Of a stretch of 26,744 nt of DNA, positions 17,494 through 25,542 are shown one piece after another (the stretch's first letter is position 1; each line of letters begins with the position of its first letter). This DNA comes from Flavobacteriales bacterium UBA7690. Its GTDB lineage: Bacteria; Bacteroidota; Bacteroidia; Flavobacteriales_F; PHOS-HE28. The translations under genes and the position numbers were made by a program. The stretch is from NCBI GenBank assembly GCA_002482775.1, contig DLGQ01000025.1, forward strand, positions 1-26,744. Direction: 5' to 3'. Below the pieces are notes generated by a model, which was given only the letters and a program-made list of their open reading frames with translations, had not been told where the DNA came from and did no database searches.

Positions 17494-18629
17494 TCAATTT
17501 CAATGTTCCCTACCTCACTGGAAAGGAACAGGAGTATGTACTTGCTGCCGTGGCCCGGAAGAAACTTTCCGGGAATGGGGAATTCACGGCCAAGTGCCAA
17601 CGCTTGATGGAGGAGCGATCGGGCTTTCGGCGCGTACTGCTGACCACCTCGTGTACCGACGCATTGGAGATGTGCGGATTGCTACTGGATATCCGGCCAG
17701 GCGATGAAGTGATCATGCCCTCCTTCACCTTCGTGAGCACTGCGAATGCATTCATGCTGCGTGGCGCCACCATCCGCTTCGTTGATAGCAGAGCCGACCA
17801 CCCTGGGATGGATGAAGAGGCCATCGAAGAACTGATCACTCCCCGCACCCGTGCCATCGTGGTGGTGCATTATGCCGGTGTGGCTTGTGATATGGACAAG
17901 GTGATGGAGGTGGCCGCTCGCCATGGCGTGCCGGTGGTGGAGGATGCTGCACAGGCCATCGCTTCCAACTACAAAGGCAGGGCGTTGGGGGGCATCGGGA
18001 CACTTGGCGCCTTCTCCTTCCACGAAACGAAGAATATCCAGTGCGGCGAAGGAGGTGCGTTGGTGGTGAACGATCCTGCGTTAGCGGCACGTGCGGAGAT
18101 CATCTGGGAAAAGGGTACCAACCGCTCGGCGTTCTGGCGTGGTGAGGTGGACAAGTACAATTGGGTGGACCTTGGTTCATCGTTCCTCCCCTCGGAGATC
18201 AACGCCGCCTACCTCTTCGCACAGTTGGAAGAGATCGATCGGATCCAGACCAAGCGTATCGCGCTATGGAACAGGTATTCCGATGGACTTCAAAGTTGTT
18301 TCCGCGCAGGGCTCCTCCAAGCGCCCGCTATTCCAACTTTCGCTACCAACAATGGGCATATGTACTATGCGGTGTGCCCGGACGCGGCTTCGCGCGATCG
18401 CCTTATCGCCGGGCTGAAACAACGTGGTATCCATGCCGTGTTCCACTACCAAAGCCTGCATGCCAGTCCGTTCTTCACGGAGAAACATGATGGACGAGCA
18501 TTGCCGAACGCTGACCGGTATTCCCAATGCCTCGTGCGGTTCCCATTGTACCATGATCTGGAACTCGAGGAGGTGGAGCGGATCTGTGCGGCGGTGCCGG
18601 AGATCCTGGAGACGATCCTGGAGAACTGA
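17490..18629 (+). CDS. wecE: dTDP-4-amino-4,6-dideoxygalactose transaminase (WecE/RffA type)
   Basis: A 379-residue PLP aminotransferase of the DegT/DnrJ/EryC1 family. It follows E. coli WecE block for block: PGDEVIMPSFTFVSTANAFMLRGA, VHYAGVACDMD, VEDAAQ at 150-155, KGRALG, FSFHETKN with the PLP lysine K181, GEGGA and EKGTNRSAFWRGEVDKYNW. WecE moves an amino group from glutamate to dTDP-4-keto-6-deoxyglucose, giving dTDP-Fuc4N. The closeness to WecE supports the 4-amino-galacto product, but other DegT enzymes vary in stereochemistry. The genes making the keto sugar (rmlA, rmlB) are not in the window. It overlaps the GT2 gene by four bases and the next gene by one. Confidence 0.92.
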   Translation: MINFNVPYLTGKEQEYVLAAVARKKLSGNGEFTAKCQRLMEERSGFRRVLLTTSCTDALEMCGLLLDIRPGDEVIMPSFTFVSTANAFMLRGATIRFVDSRADHPGMDEEAIEELITPRTRAIVVVHYAGVACDMDKVMEVAARHGVPVVEDAAQAIASNYKGRALGGIGTLGAFSFHETKNIQCGEGGALVVNDPALAARAEIIWEKGTNRSAFWRGEVDKYNWVDLGSSFLPSEINAAYLFAQLEEIDRIQTKRIALWNRYSDGLQSCFRAGLLQAPAIPTFATNNGHMYYAVCPDAASRDRLIAGLKQRGIHAVFHYQSLHASPFFTEKHDGRALPNADRYSQCLVRFPLYHDLELEEVERICAAVPEILETILEN

Positions 18630-20311
18630 TGTTCGGCCGTAGATCCTATGGCTTTTTGGCGGCGGTGGTCATCCTCCTTGCGAGGTTGGCCATCATCGAT
18701 ATGGACCCTCCTGTGCTTGCCATCACCGCCCACTACCCCAAGGATGAAGGGTTCTACTCAGCCCTTGCCTACGACCTTCATGAGCATGGACAGGTCTATC
18801 GAGATGGTCCACGCGGGGTGTTCGGTATACCGATGGTCACCAACATCATGGCCTACGTAGGGTTGGAGCTTTTCGGCAATAACTACCTCGGTATGCGCTT
18901 CGGCTCCCTCTTCTTGGGACTGGTCGCGTTGTTCACCTTCCAGGTCTTGTTGCGCCGGGTTACGAGCGATGTCCTGCTGCTGAACGTGCTCCCACTGCTC
19001 TTGGTCATCGATGTCCAATTCACGTTCGCGACCATCGTTGTGGAGCCCACGATCGCCCGCATGGCTGTCGCGTTGCTCACGGTGTTGTGGATATCTGGTC
19101 GTTCGCACACCACCTCGCTCCTGACATGGATGGCGGTGGGTTTCTTGTTGATGCTCTCCATAGTGGCGGCCTATCCGTCCAATGGGTTCATCCTTGTTTC
19201 AGTAGCGTTCTACATCATCTGGTGCTTCTTTGTCAGGGGGGACGCCAGATCATGGATCCGGCATCTTCTTCTTCCGTTGACCTTCTTCGGTGTAGGCGTC
19301 ATCTTGGCAGTGGTCGCTTATTTCCTCGTTCCACTGCTCTTCTCTATCAACGAGTACGACTTCATGTTCCGCCGCGGTACCGAATACACCCAACGGGTGG
19401 GCATCACGGTATTGGACATCGTGAAGAACATCATGACCATTCCCATGGGTGGCATCTTCCGGTTCCATCCGGCCATGTTACTGCTGCTTACTACGGCTCT
19501 ACTGCTCATCCCCATGAAGGATCCACGCAAGTGGAGCCGGACGGCGGCCGGGGTCTACCTGTTCACCGTGGCGTTCCTGCTCCAATGTGCTTTCCTCAAT
19601 GACTTCCCGCTTCGGAAGATCACCTTCATCTGGCCTTTCGTTCTACTCCTGGGGGCGATCCTTCGGGAGCACTGGTCCGAAGGGCCGTCTGCTTGGGGCC
19701 TTGGTTCGTGGCTTTTCCGGAACAGGATCCGGATCTTCTCGGCCATGGTGCTATGTGTTGCTATTCAGGCGGTGTTCTATTATCGCCTCAGTACTTCCGA
19801 AACGCCCTTGGTACTTCGATCTTCATTGACCGGCTTTTTCAGCCTGATCGCAGTGGTATTACTTGCCTTGGCCCTGTTCTACAACTGGCTTTCAACAAGG
19901 ATGTGGTGGGCCCTTCTGGTGGCCGTACTGCTGTTGCCGGGGGCGGTGAACACATACCTGCATGTGATCCGGTATCGGACCTATCTCCATCGTGACTTCA
20001 TGATCGGCCTGAACAGTTTCGGGGATGCACGATTCGTAGGTGGATGGTCCATGGGGTTCAGGCTCTACAATACCATCGATGCCGTCGTCAATCCCTACCA
20101 GTACCGTGGAGCCCGCATCAGCTACAATGCAGCCTGGGACGTGGTAAGGGATGTTGCCGATGCTGATCCGCGGGTGAACTACTCCATCGGTATAGAACAG
20201 GATAGGCCCTACTACCTATCCCGTGGCTTCCGAGAACACCGAAGGGTGGAAATGCGATATCCGGATGGCACTGTTGATCCGTATATCATCTTCATAGAAG
20301 CACAGGAATAG
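18629..20311 (+). CDS. GT-C membrane glycosyltransferase, ArnT/PMT-like
   Basis: A 560-residue protein with about 11-12 hydrophobic helices and a soluble C-terminal part from about 465. Near the N-terminus, YPKDEGFYSALAYDLHEHGQ at 36-55 carries the acidic pair D39-E40, followed by a tyrosine and a helix, in the first periplasmic loop, the hallmark of ArnT and PMT-type GT-C enzymes. These take a sugar from a polyprenyl-phosphate carrier and put it on lipid A, protein or glycan on the outer face of the membrane. The acceptor here is unknown. It is the last gene of the coupled six-gene set and the natural partner of the GtrB-like enzyme. Confidence 0.78.
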   Translation: MFGRRSYGFLAAVVILLARLAIIDMDPPVLAITAHYPKDEGFYSALAYDLHEHGQVYRDGPRGVFGIPMVTNIMAYVGLELFGNNYLGMRFGSLFLGLVALFTFQVLLRRVTSDVLLLNVLPLLLVIDVQFTFATIVVEPTIARMAVALLTVLWISGRSHTTSLLTWMAVGFLLMLSIVAAYPSNGFILVSVAFYIIWCFFVRGDARSWIRHLLLPLTFFGVGVILAVVAYFLVPLLFSINEYDFMFRRGTEYTQRVGITVLDIVKNIMTIPMGGIFRFHPAMLLLLTTALLLIPMKDPRKWSRTAAGVYLFTVAFLLQCAFLNDFPLRKITFIWPFVLLLGAILREHWSEGPSAWGLGSWLFRNRIRIFSAMVLCVAIQAVFYYRLSTSETPLVLRSSLTGFFSLIAVVLLALALFYNWLSTRMWWALLVAVLLLPGAVNTYLHVIRYRTYLHRDFMIGLNSFGDARFVGGWSMGFRLYNTIDAVVNPYQYRGARISYNAAWDVVRDVADADPRVNYSIGIEQDRPYYLSRGFREHRRVEMRYPDGTVDPYIIFIEAQE

Positions 20312-20442
20312 GGACGGGCTTCGCCTGGTGCTCCGTGACAACAAGCCTGAACCTCTTTTCGGCCTCAGACTGAATTGGGATCATCTGGCTATTCTTCCTG
20401 CGAGTCTTGGGGTGGTCTTGAAGCTTCACCGGACAACCGCCA

Positions 20443-20450
20443 TAGTTTCG
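20443..20450 (+). promoter_or_regulatory. -7 element of the RmlD-like gene
   Basis: TAGTTTCG matches the GC-shifted -7 form TAnnTTyG and ends 6 bases before the ATG at 20457. TTG at 20418-20420 is 22 bases upstream, slightly longer than usual. The short distance means transcription would begin at about the start codon. Confidence 0.5.
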
Positions 20451-20456
20451 CGCCGC

Positions 20457-21365
20457 ATGCGTATCCTGATCACCGGTGCCAATGGCCTGCTCGGACAAAA
20501 ACTAGTTGCCGCATTACGCAAGGATCCACAGACCGATCTTCTGGCGACCAGCAGGGGACCCGATCGAACCCCGGAGCCACTGGGGGCCAGGTATGCTCCG
20601 CTGGACATTACCCTGGAGGCCGAGGTGGACAAGGTCTTCGCGGCGTTCATGCCCGAGGTGGTGATCCACACAGCCGCCATGACCAATGTGGATGCCTGCG
20701 AACTGGACCCGCTGGCCTGTAAGCTCCAGAACGTGACCGCGACCGGGAACCTGATCCGAGCTTCGGAACACCACGGGTCTCATTTCATCCTGCTGAGCAC
20801 GGACTTCATCTTCGACGGGCGCAACGGTCCCTACCGCGAGGAAGATGAACCAGCGCCATTAAGCATCTATGGCCACAGTAAGTTGGATGCCGAACGGATC
20901 GTGATCAATAGCCGGTTATCCAAATGGGCCATCGCACGCACGATCATCGTGTACGGGATCGCCGAAGGCTTGAGCCGTAGCAATGTGGTGCTCTGGGCTA
21001 AAAGTGCGCTGGAAAAGAAACAGCCCATCAACGTGGTGGATGACCAATGGCGTATGCCTACGCTCGCCGAAGACCTCGCCGATGGCTGCATCCGCATCGC
21101 CAAGCGCGGCGCCACCGGCATCTACAATCTAAGCGGCCCGGACGGCATGAGCATCCTTGAACTGGTGCATAGGGTAGGGGTGTTCTTCAAGCTGGATACA
21201 TCCGTGGTGTCCCCGGTGAAGAGTAACTCGCTAAGCCAGCCGGCGAAACGCCCGCCCAAGACAGGCTTCATCTTGGACAAGGCCCGCCGCGAACTGGGCT
21301 ATGCACCACGCGGGTTTGAGGATGGCCTCGCGGTGCTACGCGATCAACTTGTTGGGACACAGTAG
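20457..21365 (+). CDS. RmlD-type SDR, dTDP-4-dehydrorhamnose reductase family
   Basis: A 302-residue extended short-chain reductase. The NAD(P)-binding loop GANGLLG is at 7-13 and HTAAMTNVDACE at 71-82. STDFIFDG is at 114-121, and the catalytic pair Y138/K142 is in YGHSK. RmlD reduces dTDP-4-keto-rhamnose to dTDP-rhamnose; the family also includes other nucleotide-sugar reductases, and the exact substrate cannot be told without rmlC nearby. I chose the ATG at 20457 because it begins at the family N-terminus (MRILITGANG) and lies just after a -7-like element. An upstream in-frame GTG at 20328 would add 43 unrelated residues. It is 145 bases from the operon above and may belong to the same sugar pathway. 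Confidence 0.85.
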   Translation: MRILITGANGLLGQKLVAALRKDPQTDLLATSRGPDRTPEPLGARYAPLDITLEAEVDKVFAAFMPEVVIHTAAMTNVDACELDPLACKLQNVTATGNLIRASEHHGSHFILLSTDFIFDGRNGPYREEDEPAPLSIYGHSKLDAERIVINSRLSKWAIARTIIVYGIAEGLSRSNVVLWAKSALEKKQPINVVDDQWRMPTLAEDLADGCIRIAKRGATGIYNLSGPDGMSILELVHRVGVFFKLDTSVVSPVKSNSLSQPAKRPPKTGFILDKARRELGYAPRGFEDGLAVLRDQLVGTQ

Positions 21366-21561
21366 CCGATCGTTCCTGCATTCAGGTGTTTTCTGATCCA
21401 ACGGGATCACGTACACTTGTTCGGGGCTTGCTTGATCCTCTTCCGCATCGCAGGCTCCACGGGTCGGTTTCGTCATTCGCCCAACGTCCCTCTCCTCGGT
21501 AAGCGCTTGTGTTCTATCGCCATTGTTCCAATTGACCTGGAGCATGGCCTAAGGATCTGCC

Positions 21562-22524
21562 ATGGGGAGCGAGCAACAACATTCTGGATTGAAGGAACGG
21601 ATCAAGGATCTGTTCGATATGCACCGCGAAGAGCGCCGTGGCGTGCTGGTGCTCATGGTGCTTTTGTTGGGCCTTACCGCCTGGGTGGTGTACGAACAAT
21701 GGCTGCGGCCCCCGAAGCAGCACGACCTTGCCGACCAGCGCGAACGCCTCGAAGCGTGGATCGCATCAAGATCAGAGGCTCAGGGTGATACCATACCGGT
21801 GAAGCTTTTCCCCTTCGATCCCAATACCATCGGTAGGGAAGAGTGGAAGGCGCTCGGGCTTACCGAGAAACAGATCGATGGGGTGGAACGCTACCAGAAC
21901 AAAGGGGGCGAATTCCGCACGAAGAAGGACCTCGGGCGCATGTACAGCATCAAGCCTGAACAGTTCGCCGCGTTGGAGCCGTACATCTTGTTACCCGACT
22001 CGTTCACGCGAAAAGCCTATGCCGAGCGCAACCATGGACCTCGCCAAGACGGGTATCGGAAGTACGAAGAACGATCGCCAACGATCCGGGAACGAGCACC
22101 TTACGAACCGAAGGCTGCACGATCGGTAGAGGTCAATTCGGCAGATACAACGGCCTTGATAGAACTGCCGGGGATCGGTCCGGCCTTTGCGCGAGGCATC
22201 GTGAAGTTCCGCGACATGGTGGGTGGCTTCCACTCCTTGGATCAGCTTTCCGAAGTGTACATCCTCAAAGACAAGCCGGACGCCGTGTTGCAGTTGAAGC
22301 AACTTCTGATCCTTGACACGCTCAACGTTCGACGGATACCGATCAACACCTGTACCGTGGAAGAACTCGCCGCGCACCCCTATGCCCGGTGGAAGATCGC
22401 CAAGCCGCTGATCGCGTACCGTAGCCAGCATGGGCCGTTCAAGCAAGTGGCCGATATCAAAGGCTGTGCGGTGATCAGTGAGGAGGTCTTCCGTAAACTT
22501 GCACCCTACCTCACCGTGGAGTGA
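21562..22524 (+). CDS. Membrane-anchored helix-hairpin-helix (ComEA-like) protein
   Basis: A 320-residue protein with a charged N-terminus, one membrane helix at 27-44 and an exposed C-terminal part carrying three ComEA-type helix-hairpin-helix units: about 83-130 (FPFDPNTIGREEW), 189-234 (VEVNSADTTALIELPGIGPAFARGIVKFR) and 259-305 (IPINTCTVEELAAHPYARWKIAKPLIAYR). HhH units bind DNA without sequence preference; in ComEA this serves DNA uptake. Three units behind one anchor is a layout I associate with Bacteroidota proteins of unproven role. The 196 bases upstream (21366-21561) hold only a short inverted repeat, TGATCC-N4-GGATCA at 21394-21409, and no clear promoter. Its stop overlaps the apt start by four bases. 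Confidence 0.83.
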   Translation: MGSEQQHSGLKERIKDLFDMHREERRGVLVLMVLLLGLTAWVVYEQWLRPPKQHDLADQRERLEAWIASRSEAQGDTIPVKLFPFDPNTIGREEWKALGLTEKQIDGVERYQNKGGEFRTKKDLGRMYSIKPEQFAALEPYILLPDSFTRKAYAERNHGPRQDGYRKYEERSPTIRERAPYEPKAARSVEVNSADTTALIELPGIGPAFARGIVKFRDMVGGFHSLDQLSEVYILKDKPDAVLQLKQLLILDTLNVRRIPINTCTVEELAAHPYARWKIAKPLIAYRSQHGPFKQVADIKGCAVISEEVFRKLAPYLTVE

Positions 22525-23054
22525 CAGAACTTGAGAACAGGCTGAAAGCGGCCATACGTGCCGTCCCGGATTTCCCGAAACCCGGTATCCTGTTCCGTGA
22601 TATCACCCCCGTGCTGGAAGATGCAGCCCTCTGCAACGCCGCTGTTGACGGTTTCCGCCGGGCGCTCGCCGAACAACGCATCGATGCCATCGCCGGGATA
22701 GAGAGCCGAGGCTTTCTTTTCGGTATGCCGCTGGCCATGGTGCTGAACATCCCGTTCGTTACCGTACGCAAGAAGGGCAAACTTCCGTGGAAGACGGTGA
22801 GCTACAAATACGACCTGGAGTACGGCAGTGCCGAGGTGGAAATGCACGTGGATAGCGTGAGACCGGGTATGCGCGTGATGGTCCACGACGATCTGCTCGC
22901 TACCGGTGGAACCGCTGCTGCCGCCGCGGAACTGATCCGCATGCAAGGCGGCACCGTGGCCGCTTTCAGCTTCCTGATCGAACTTTCATTCCTTAACGGT
23001 ATGGATCGCCTGAAACCCTACGGGGCCGATGTGGTGAGCCTTGCTACCTATTGA
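22521..23054 (+). CDS. apt: Adenine phosphoribosyltransferase
   Basis: Apt salvages adenine by joining it to PRPP to make AMP. The 177-residue protein has FPKPGILFRDITPVL at 18-32, the GIESRGFLFG segment at 59-68, the VRKKGKLPW loop at 82-90 and the PRPP-binding VMVHDDLLATGGTA at 119-132. All are diagnostic for Apt, and the length is usual. The start is GTG at 22521, which overlaps the stop of the HhH gene (GTGA); residues from MTELENRLKAAIR fit the family N-terminus. Translation is therefore probably coupled to the upstream gene. Confidence 0.94.
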   Translation: MTELENRLKAAIRAVPDFPKPGILFRDITPVLEDAALCNAAVDGFRRALAEQRIDAIAGIESRGFLFGMPLAMVLNIPFVTVRKKGKLPWKTVSYKYDLEYGSAEVEMHVDSVRPGMRVMVHDDLLATGGTAAAAAELIRMQGGTVAAFSFLIELSFLNGMDRLKPYGADVVSLATY

Positions 23055-23079
23055 TCCCTCCGCCTTCGGCGACACACCC

Positions 23080-24231
23080 ATGGAATTCACCCGGACCGAG
23101 AACCAGACGATGATCGCGCAAAGCGTGCGCGACCTGTGCGAACGCGAAGTGCGCCCCAACGTGATGGAGTGGGACGAAAGCCAGCATTTCCCCAAGGAGC
23201 TTTTCACCAAACACTTCGGCCCGGCCGGGATGTTGGGCGTTTTCGTCCCGGAGGAATACGGTGGATCTGGACTCGGCTACCACGAATATGTGGAGACCAT
23301 CGTGGAGGTGGCTCGTATTTGCGGCAGCATCGGCCTCAGTGTGGCGGCGCACAACAGCCTCTGCACCGGACACATCAACTACTTCGGCAACCACGAACAA
23401 AAGACGAAGTGGCTAACCAAACTGGCCACGGGCGAATGGTTAGGCGCTTGGGCCCTTACCGAGCCCAACACCGGTAGCGACGCCATGCGCATGAAATGCA
23501 CGGCGCGCAAAGAAGGGAAGGAGTGGGTGCTCAACGGCACCAAGTGCTGGATCACACACGGCAAGAGCAGCGACGTGGTGGTGGCCATCGTGCGTACCGG
23601 CGAGTTGGGCGACAGCAAAGGCATGACCACCTTCGTGATCGAGCGCGGCACATCCGGCATGAAGGCGGGCAAGAAGGAGAACAAATTGGGCATGCGTGCC
23701 AGCGAGACCGCCGAAGTGATCTTCGAGGATTGCCGCATTCCCGAGGAGAACATCCTAGGCAGTGTGGGCGAAGGTTTCCAGCAGGCCATGAAGATCCTGG
23801 ACGGCGGCCGCATCAGCATTGCCGCCCTCAGCCTGGGGATCGCCAAAGGCGCCTACGATGCCAGCGTGAAATATGCCAAGGAACGCGAGCAGTTCGGCCA
23901 GCCTATCGCCAACTTCCAAGCCATCGCCTTCAAACTGGCTGATATGGCCACCCGCATCGAAGCGTCCGAACTGCTCATCCAACAGGCCAGCCACTTCAAG
24001 AACACCGGCCAGAACAAGAAGGTGACCCTGATCGGTGCCATGGCCAAGTACTACGCCAGCGAGACCTGCGTATGGGCCAGCAACGAGTCCGTGCAGATCT
24101 TCGGCGGCTACGGCTACACCAAGGATTTCCCGGTGGAGAAGTTCTACCGCGACAGCAAGCTTTGCACAATCGGCGAAGGCACCAGCGAGATCCAGAAGCT
24201 GGTGATCAGCAGGAATGTGCTGAAAGGCTGA
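23080..24231 (+). CDS. Acyl-CoA dehydrogenase, short-chain type
   Basis: A 383-residue flavoprotein that takes two hydrogens from an acyl-CoA in fatty-acid breakdown, passing electrons to ETF. Family blocks seen are LGVFVPEEYGGSGLGY, AWALTEPNTGSDA, WVLNGTKCWITHG, LGMRASET, FGQPIANFQ, QIFGGYGYTKDFPVEKFYRD and the C-terminal GEGTSEIQKLVISR. In that last block E366 is in the place of the catalytic base of short/medium-chain enzymes. Substrate length cannot be fixed from this; butyryl-CoA-type is likely. I chose the ATG at 23080 (MEFTRTEN) over an in-frame TTG at 23041 that lies inside apt. It follows apt by 25 bases. Confidence 0.93.
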   Translation: MEFTRTENQTMIAQSVRDLCEREVRPNVMEWDESQHFPKELFTKHFGPAGMLGVFVPEEYGGSGLGYHEYVETIVEVARICGSIGLSVAAHNSLCTGHINYFGNHEQKTKWLTKLATGEWLGAWALTEPNTGSDAMRMKCTARKEGKEWVLNGTKCWITHGKSSDVVVAIVRTGELGDSKGMTTFVIERGTSGMKAGKKENKLGMRASETAEVIFEDCRIPEENILGSVGEGFQQAMKILDGGRISIAALSLGIAKGAYDASVKYAKEREQFGQPIANFQAIAFKLADMATRIEASELLIQQASHFKNTGQNKKVTLIGAMAKYYASETCVWASNESVQIFGGYGYTKDFPVEKFYRDSKLCTIGEGTSEIQKLVISRNVLKG

Positions 24232-24237
24232 TCGCTA

Positions 24238-24267
24238 TTGCACGGATCGAAACCACCACTATATTTG
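24238..24267 (+). promoter_or_regulatory. Strong Bacteroidota promoter of rpsU
   Basis: TTG at 24238-24240, a 19-base spacer and TATATTTG at 24260-24267 match the TTG/TAnnTTTG consensus at ideal spacing. The -33 element begins 6 bases after the acyl-CoA dehydrogenase stop. The leader before the rpsU ATG would be about 24 bases. Confidence 0.85.
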
Positions 24268-24296
24268 CACCCCCTAAGCGAAAAGGAAACCAGACC

Positions 24297-24488
24297 ATGC
24301 TGATCATCCCGGTCAAAGAAGGCGAGAGCATCGATAAGGCGCTCAAGAAATTCAAGAAGAAGTTCGAGCGCACTCAAACGATGCGTCAACTGCGTAAGCG
24401 TCAAAGCTTTACGAAACCTTCGGTTTCCCGTCGAAAGGAGATCATCCGCGCGGCGTACAAGCTTACGCTTCAGACGGACCAGGAGTAA
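24297..24488 (+). CDS. rpsU: Small ribosomal subunit protein bS21
   Basis: A 63-residue, Lys/Arg-rich protein (MLIIPVKEGESIDKALKKFKKK, then RRKEIIRAAYKL) matching bS21 of Bacteroidota. bS21 sits at the 3' end of 16S rRNA near the anti-Shine-Dalgarno and affects initiation; in Bacteroidota it takes part in hiding that region, consistent with the weak ribosome binding sites in this window. I chose the ATG at 24297 from the family N-terminus and the promoter just upstream. A longer frame reading through from within the dehydrogenase gene is not credible. It is flanked by a promoter and a terminator, then xerC. Confidence 0.95.
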   Translation: MLIIPVKEGESIDKALKKFKKKFERTQTMRQLRKRQSFTKPSVSRRKEIIRAAYKLTLQTDQE

Positions 24489-24511
24489 CCCTCCTTTCCC
24501 TTGTGAACTCA

Positions 24512-24540
24512 CGAAGAGCCCCAGCGATGGGGCTTTTCTC
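24512..24540 (+). terminator. Terminator after rpsU
   Basis: A 6-bp core stem AGCCCC/GGGGCT (24517-24522 with 24529-24534) around AGCGAT can be extended by weaker pairs. It is followed by TTTCTC. It lies 24 bases after the rpsU stop. Confidence 0.75.
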
Positions 24541-24617
24541 ATTTCACAATGAACAGGTCAACAACTGGGACGTCCCGGTCGCAATGTTGCCCTTGCTAGA
24601 AGCGTTACTTCGGGGAC

Positions 24618-25508
24618 ATGCTCCTGGACCGGTTCGTAGACCATCTTACCTACGAGAAGCGCTATAGCCCACACACCGTTGTTGCCTACCGGCGCGATCT
24701 GGAGCAGTTCCAAGCGTTCCTGGCCACCTTCGGGGTGGATAAGGTGCAGCAGGCAACGGACAAGAACGTGCGCCGGTGGATGATGCACCTGATGGAAGAT
24801 AGTCTGGGCGCGCGCAGCGTGAACCGCAAACTGAGCGCGCTCCGGGGCTTTTTCCAGTTCGCCCGCATGGTGGGTGAAGCGGACAGTGACCCCACCGCGT
24901 TGCTGGATCCGCCGAAGACCCCGAAACGCCTACCCGAATTCGTGGACGAAAAGGGCATGGGCCGCCTGTTGGAACAGGTGGAATGGCCACCGGGCCACAA
25001 AGGCGCTACGGACCGCTTGGTGATCGATCTGCTCTACCAGACCGGTATGCGTTTAGCCGAATTGCTTGGTCTCACCGTGGGCGATACCGACCTGCGGAGC
25101 GGGACCTTGCGCGTGATGGGCAAACGGCAGAAGGAGCGCATCATCCCCATCGGGCCTGATCTATGCGATGGATTGAAGAGCTATCTAGCCTCACGCACTG
25201 CGAACGGCAAGCCTGCTGCCACAACCGATGCCTTGCTCGTGGATGCCCAAGGCGAACCGTTGGCGCGCCGTACCGTACAACGTCTCGTAACGCATTACCT
25301 TAGTGGGGTCACCACCCAACGAAAACGCAGTCCGCACGTGTTGAGACACACCTTCGCCACCCACATGCTCGAGCATGGCGCCGACCTGAACGCGGTGAAG
25401 GAACTACTCGGCCACGCCAACTTGGCGGCCACACAGGTATACACCCACAACACGGTGGAAAAACTCCGAAAAGTCCACGCCCAGGCCCACCCTCGTGGGA
25501 GCAACTAG
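24618..25508 (+). CDS. xerC: Tyrosine recombinase XerC
   Basis: A 296-residue site-specific recombinase. Residues 1-85 form the SAM-like core-binding domain (YEKRYSPHTVVAYRRDL). The catalytic domain has R145 (TGMRLAEL), K169 (GKRQKER), H240-x2-R243 (PHVLRHTFATHM), H266 (LLGHANL) and the nucleophile Y275 (QVYTH), so all active-site residues are present. XerC with XerD resolves chromosome dimers at dif. The position just after rpsU and before a hibernation factor is a Bacteroidota chromosomal arrangement rather than that of an integrase, and no attachment repeats or phage genes are near. TTACTTCG ends 5 bases before the ATG. Confidence 0.92.
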   Translation: MLLDRFVDHLTYEKRYSPHTVVAYRRDLEQFQAFLATFGVDKVQQATDKNVRRWMMHLMEDSLGARSVNRKLSALRGFFQFARMVGEADSDPTALLDPPKTPKRLPEFVDEKGMGRLLEQVEWPPGHKGATDRLVIDLLYQTGMRLAELLGLTVGDTDLRSGTLRVMGKRQKERIIPIGPDLCDGLKSYLASRTANGKPAATTDALLVDAQGEPLARRTVQRLVTHYLSGVTTQRKRSPHVLRHTFATHMLEHGADLNAVKELLGHANLAATQVYTHNTVEKLRKVHAQAHPRGSN

Positions 25509-25542
25509 GGCGTTCTTACCAACAGTTAAAAGGAAGAGTACC

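Noticed and set aside
21394..21409. Inverted repeat TGATCC-N4-GGATCA as a terminator of the RmlD-like gene
   Set aside because: The stem is only 6 bp and no T-tract follows.
21336..21545. 69-codon - strand frame in the gap before the HhH gene
   Set aside because: It overlaps the end of the RmlD-like gene, has no recognisable family or promoter, and is short enough to arise by chance.
24618..25508. xerC as the integrase of a mobile element next to tRNA genes
   Set aside because: Length, complete XerC motifs and the rpsU-xerC-hpf-tRNA-tuf order point to the housekeeping recombinase; no duplicated tRNA end or phage genes are seen.
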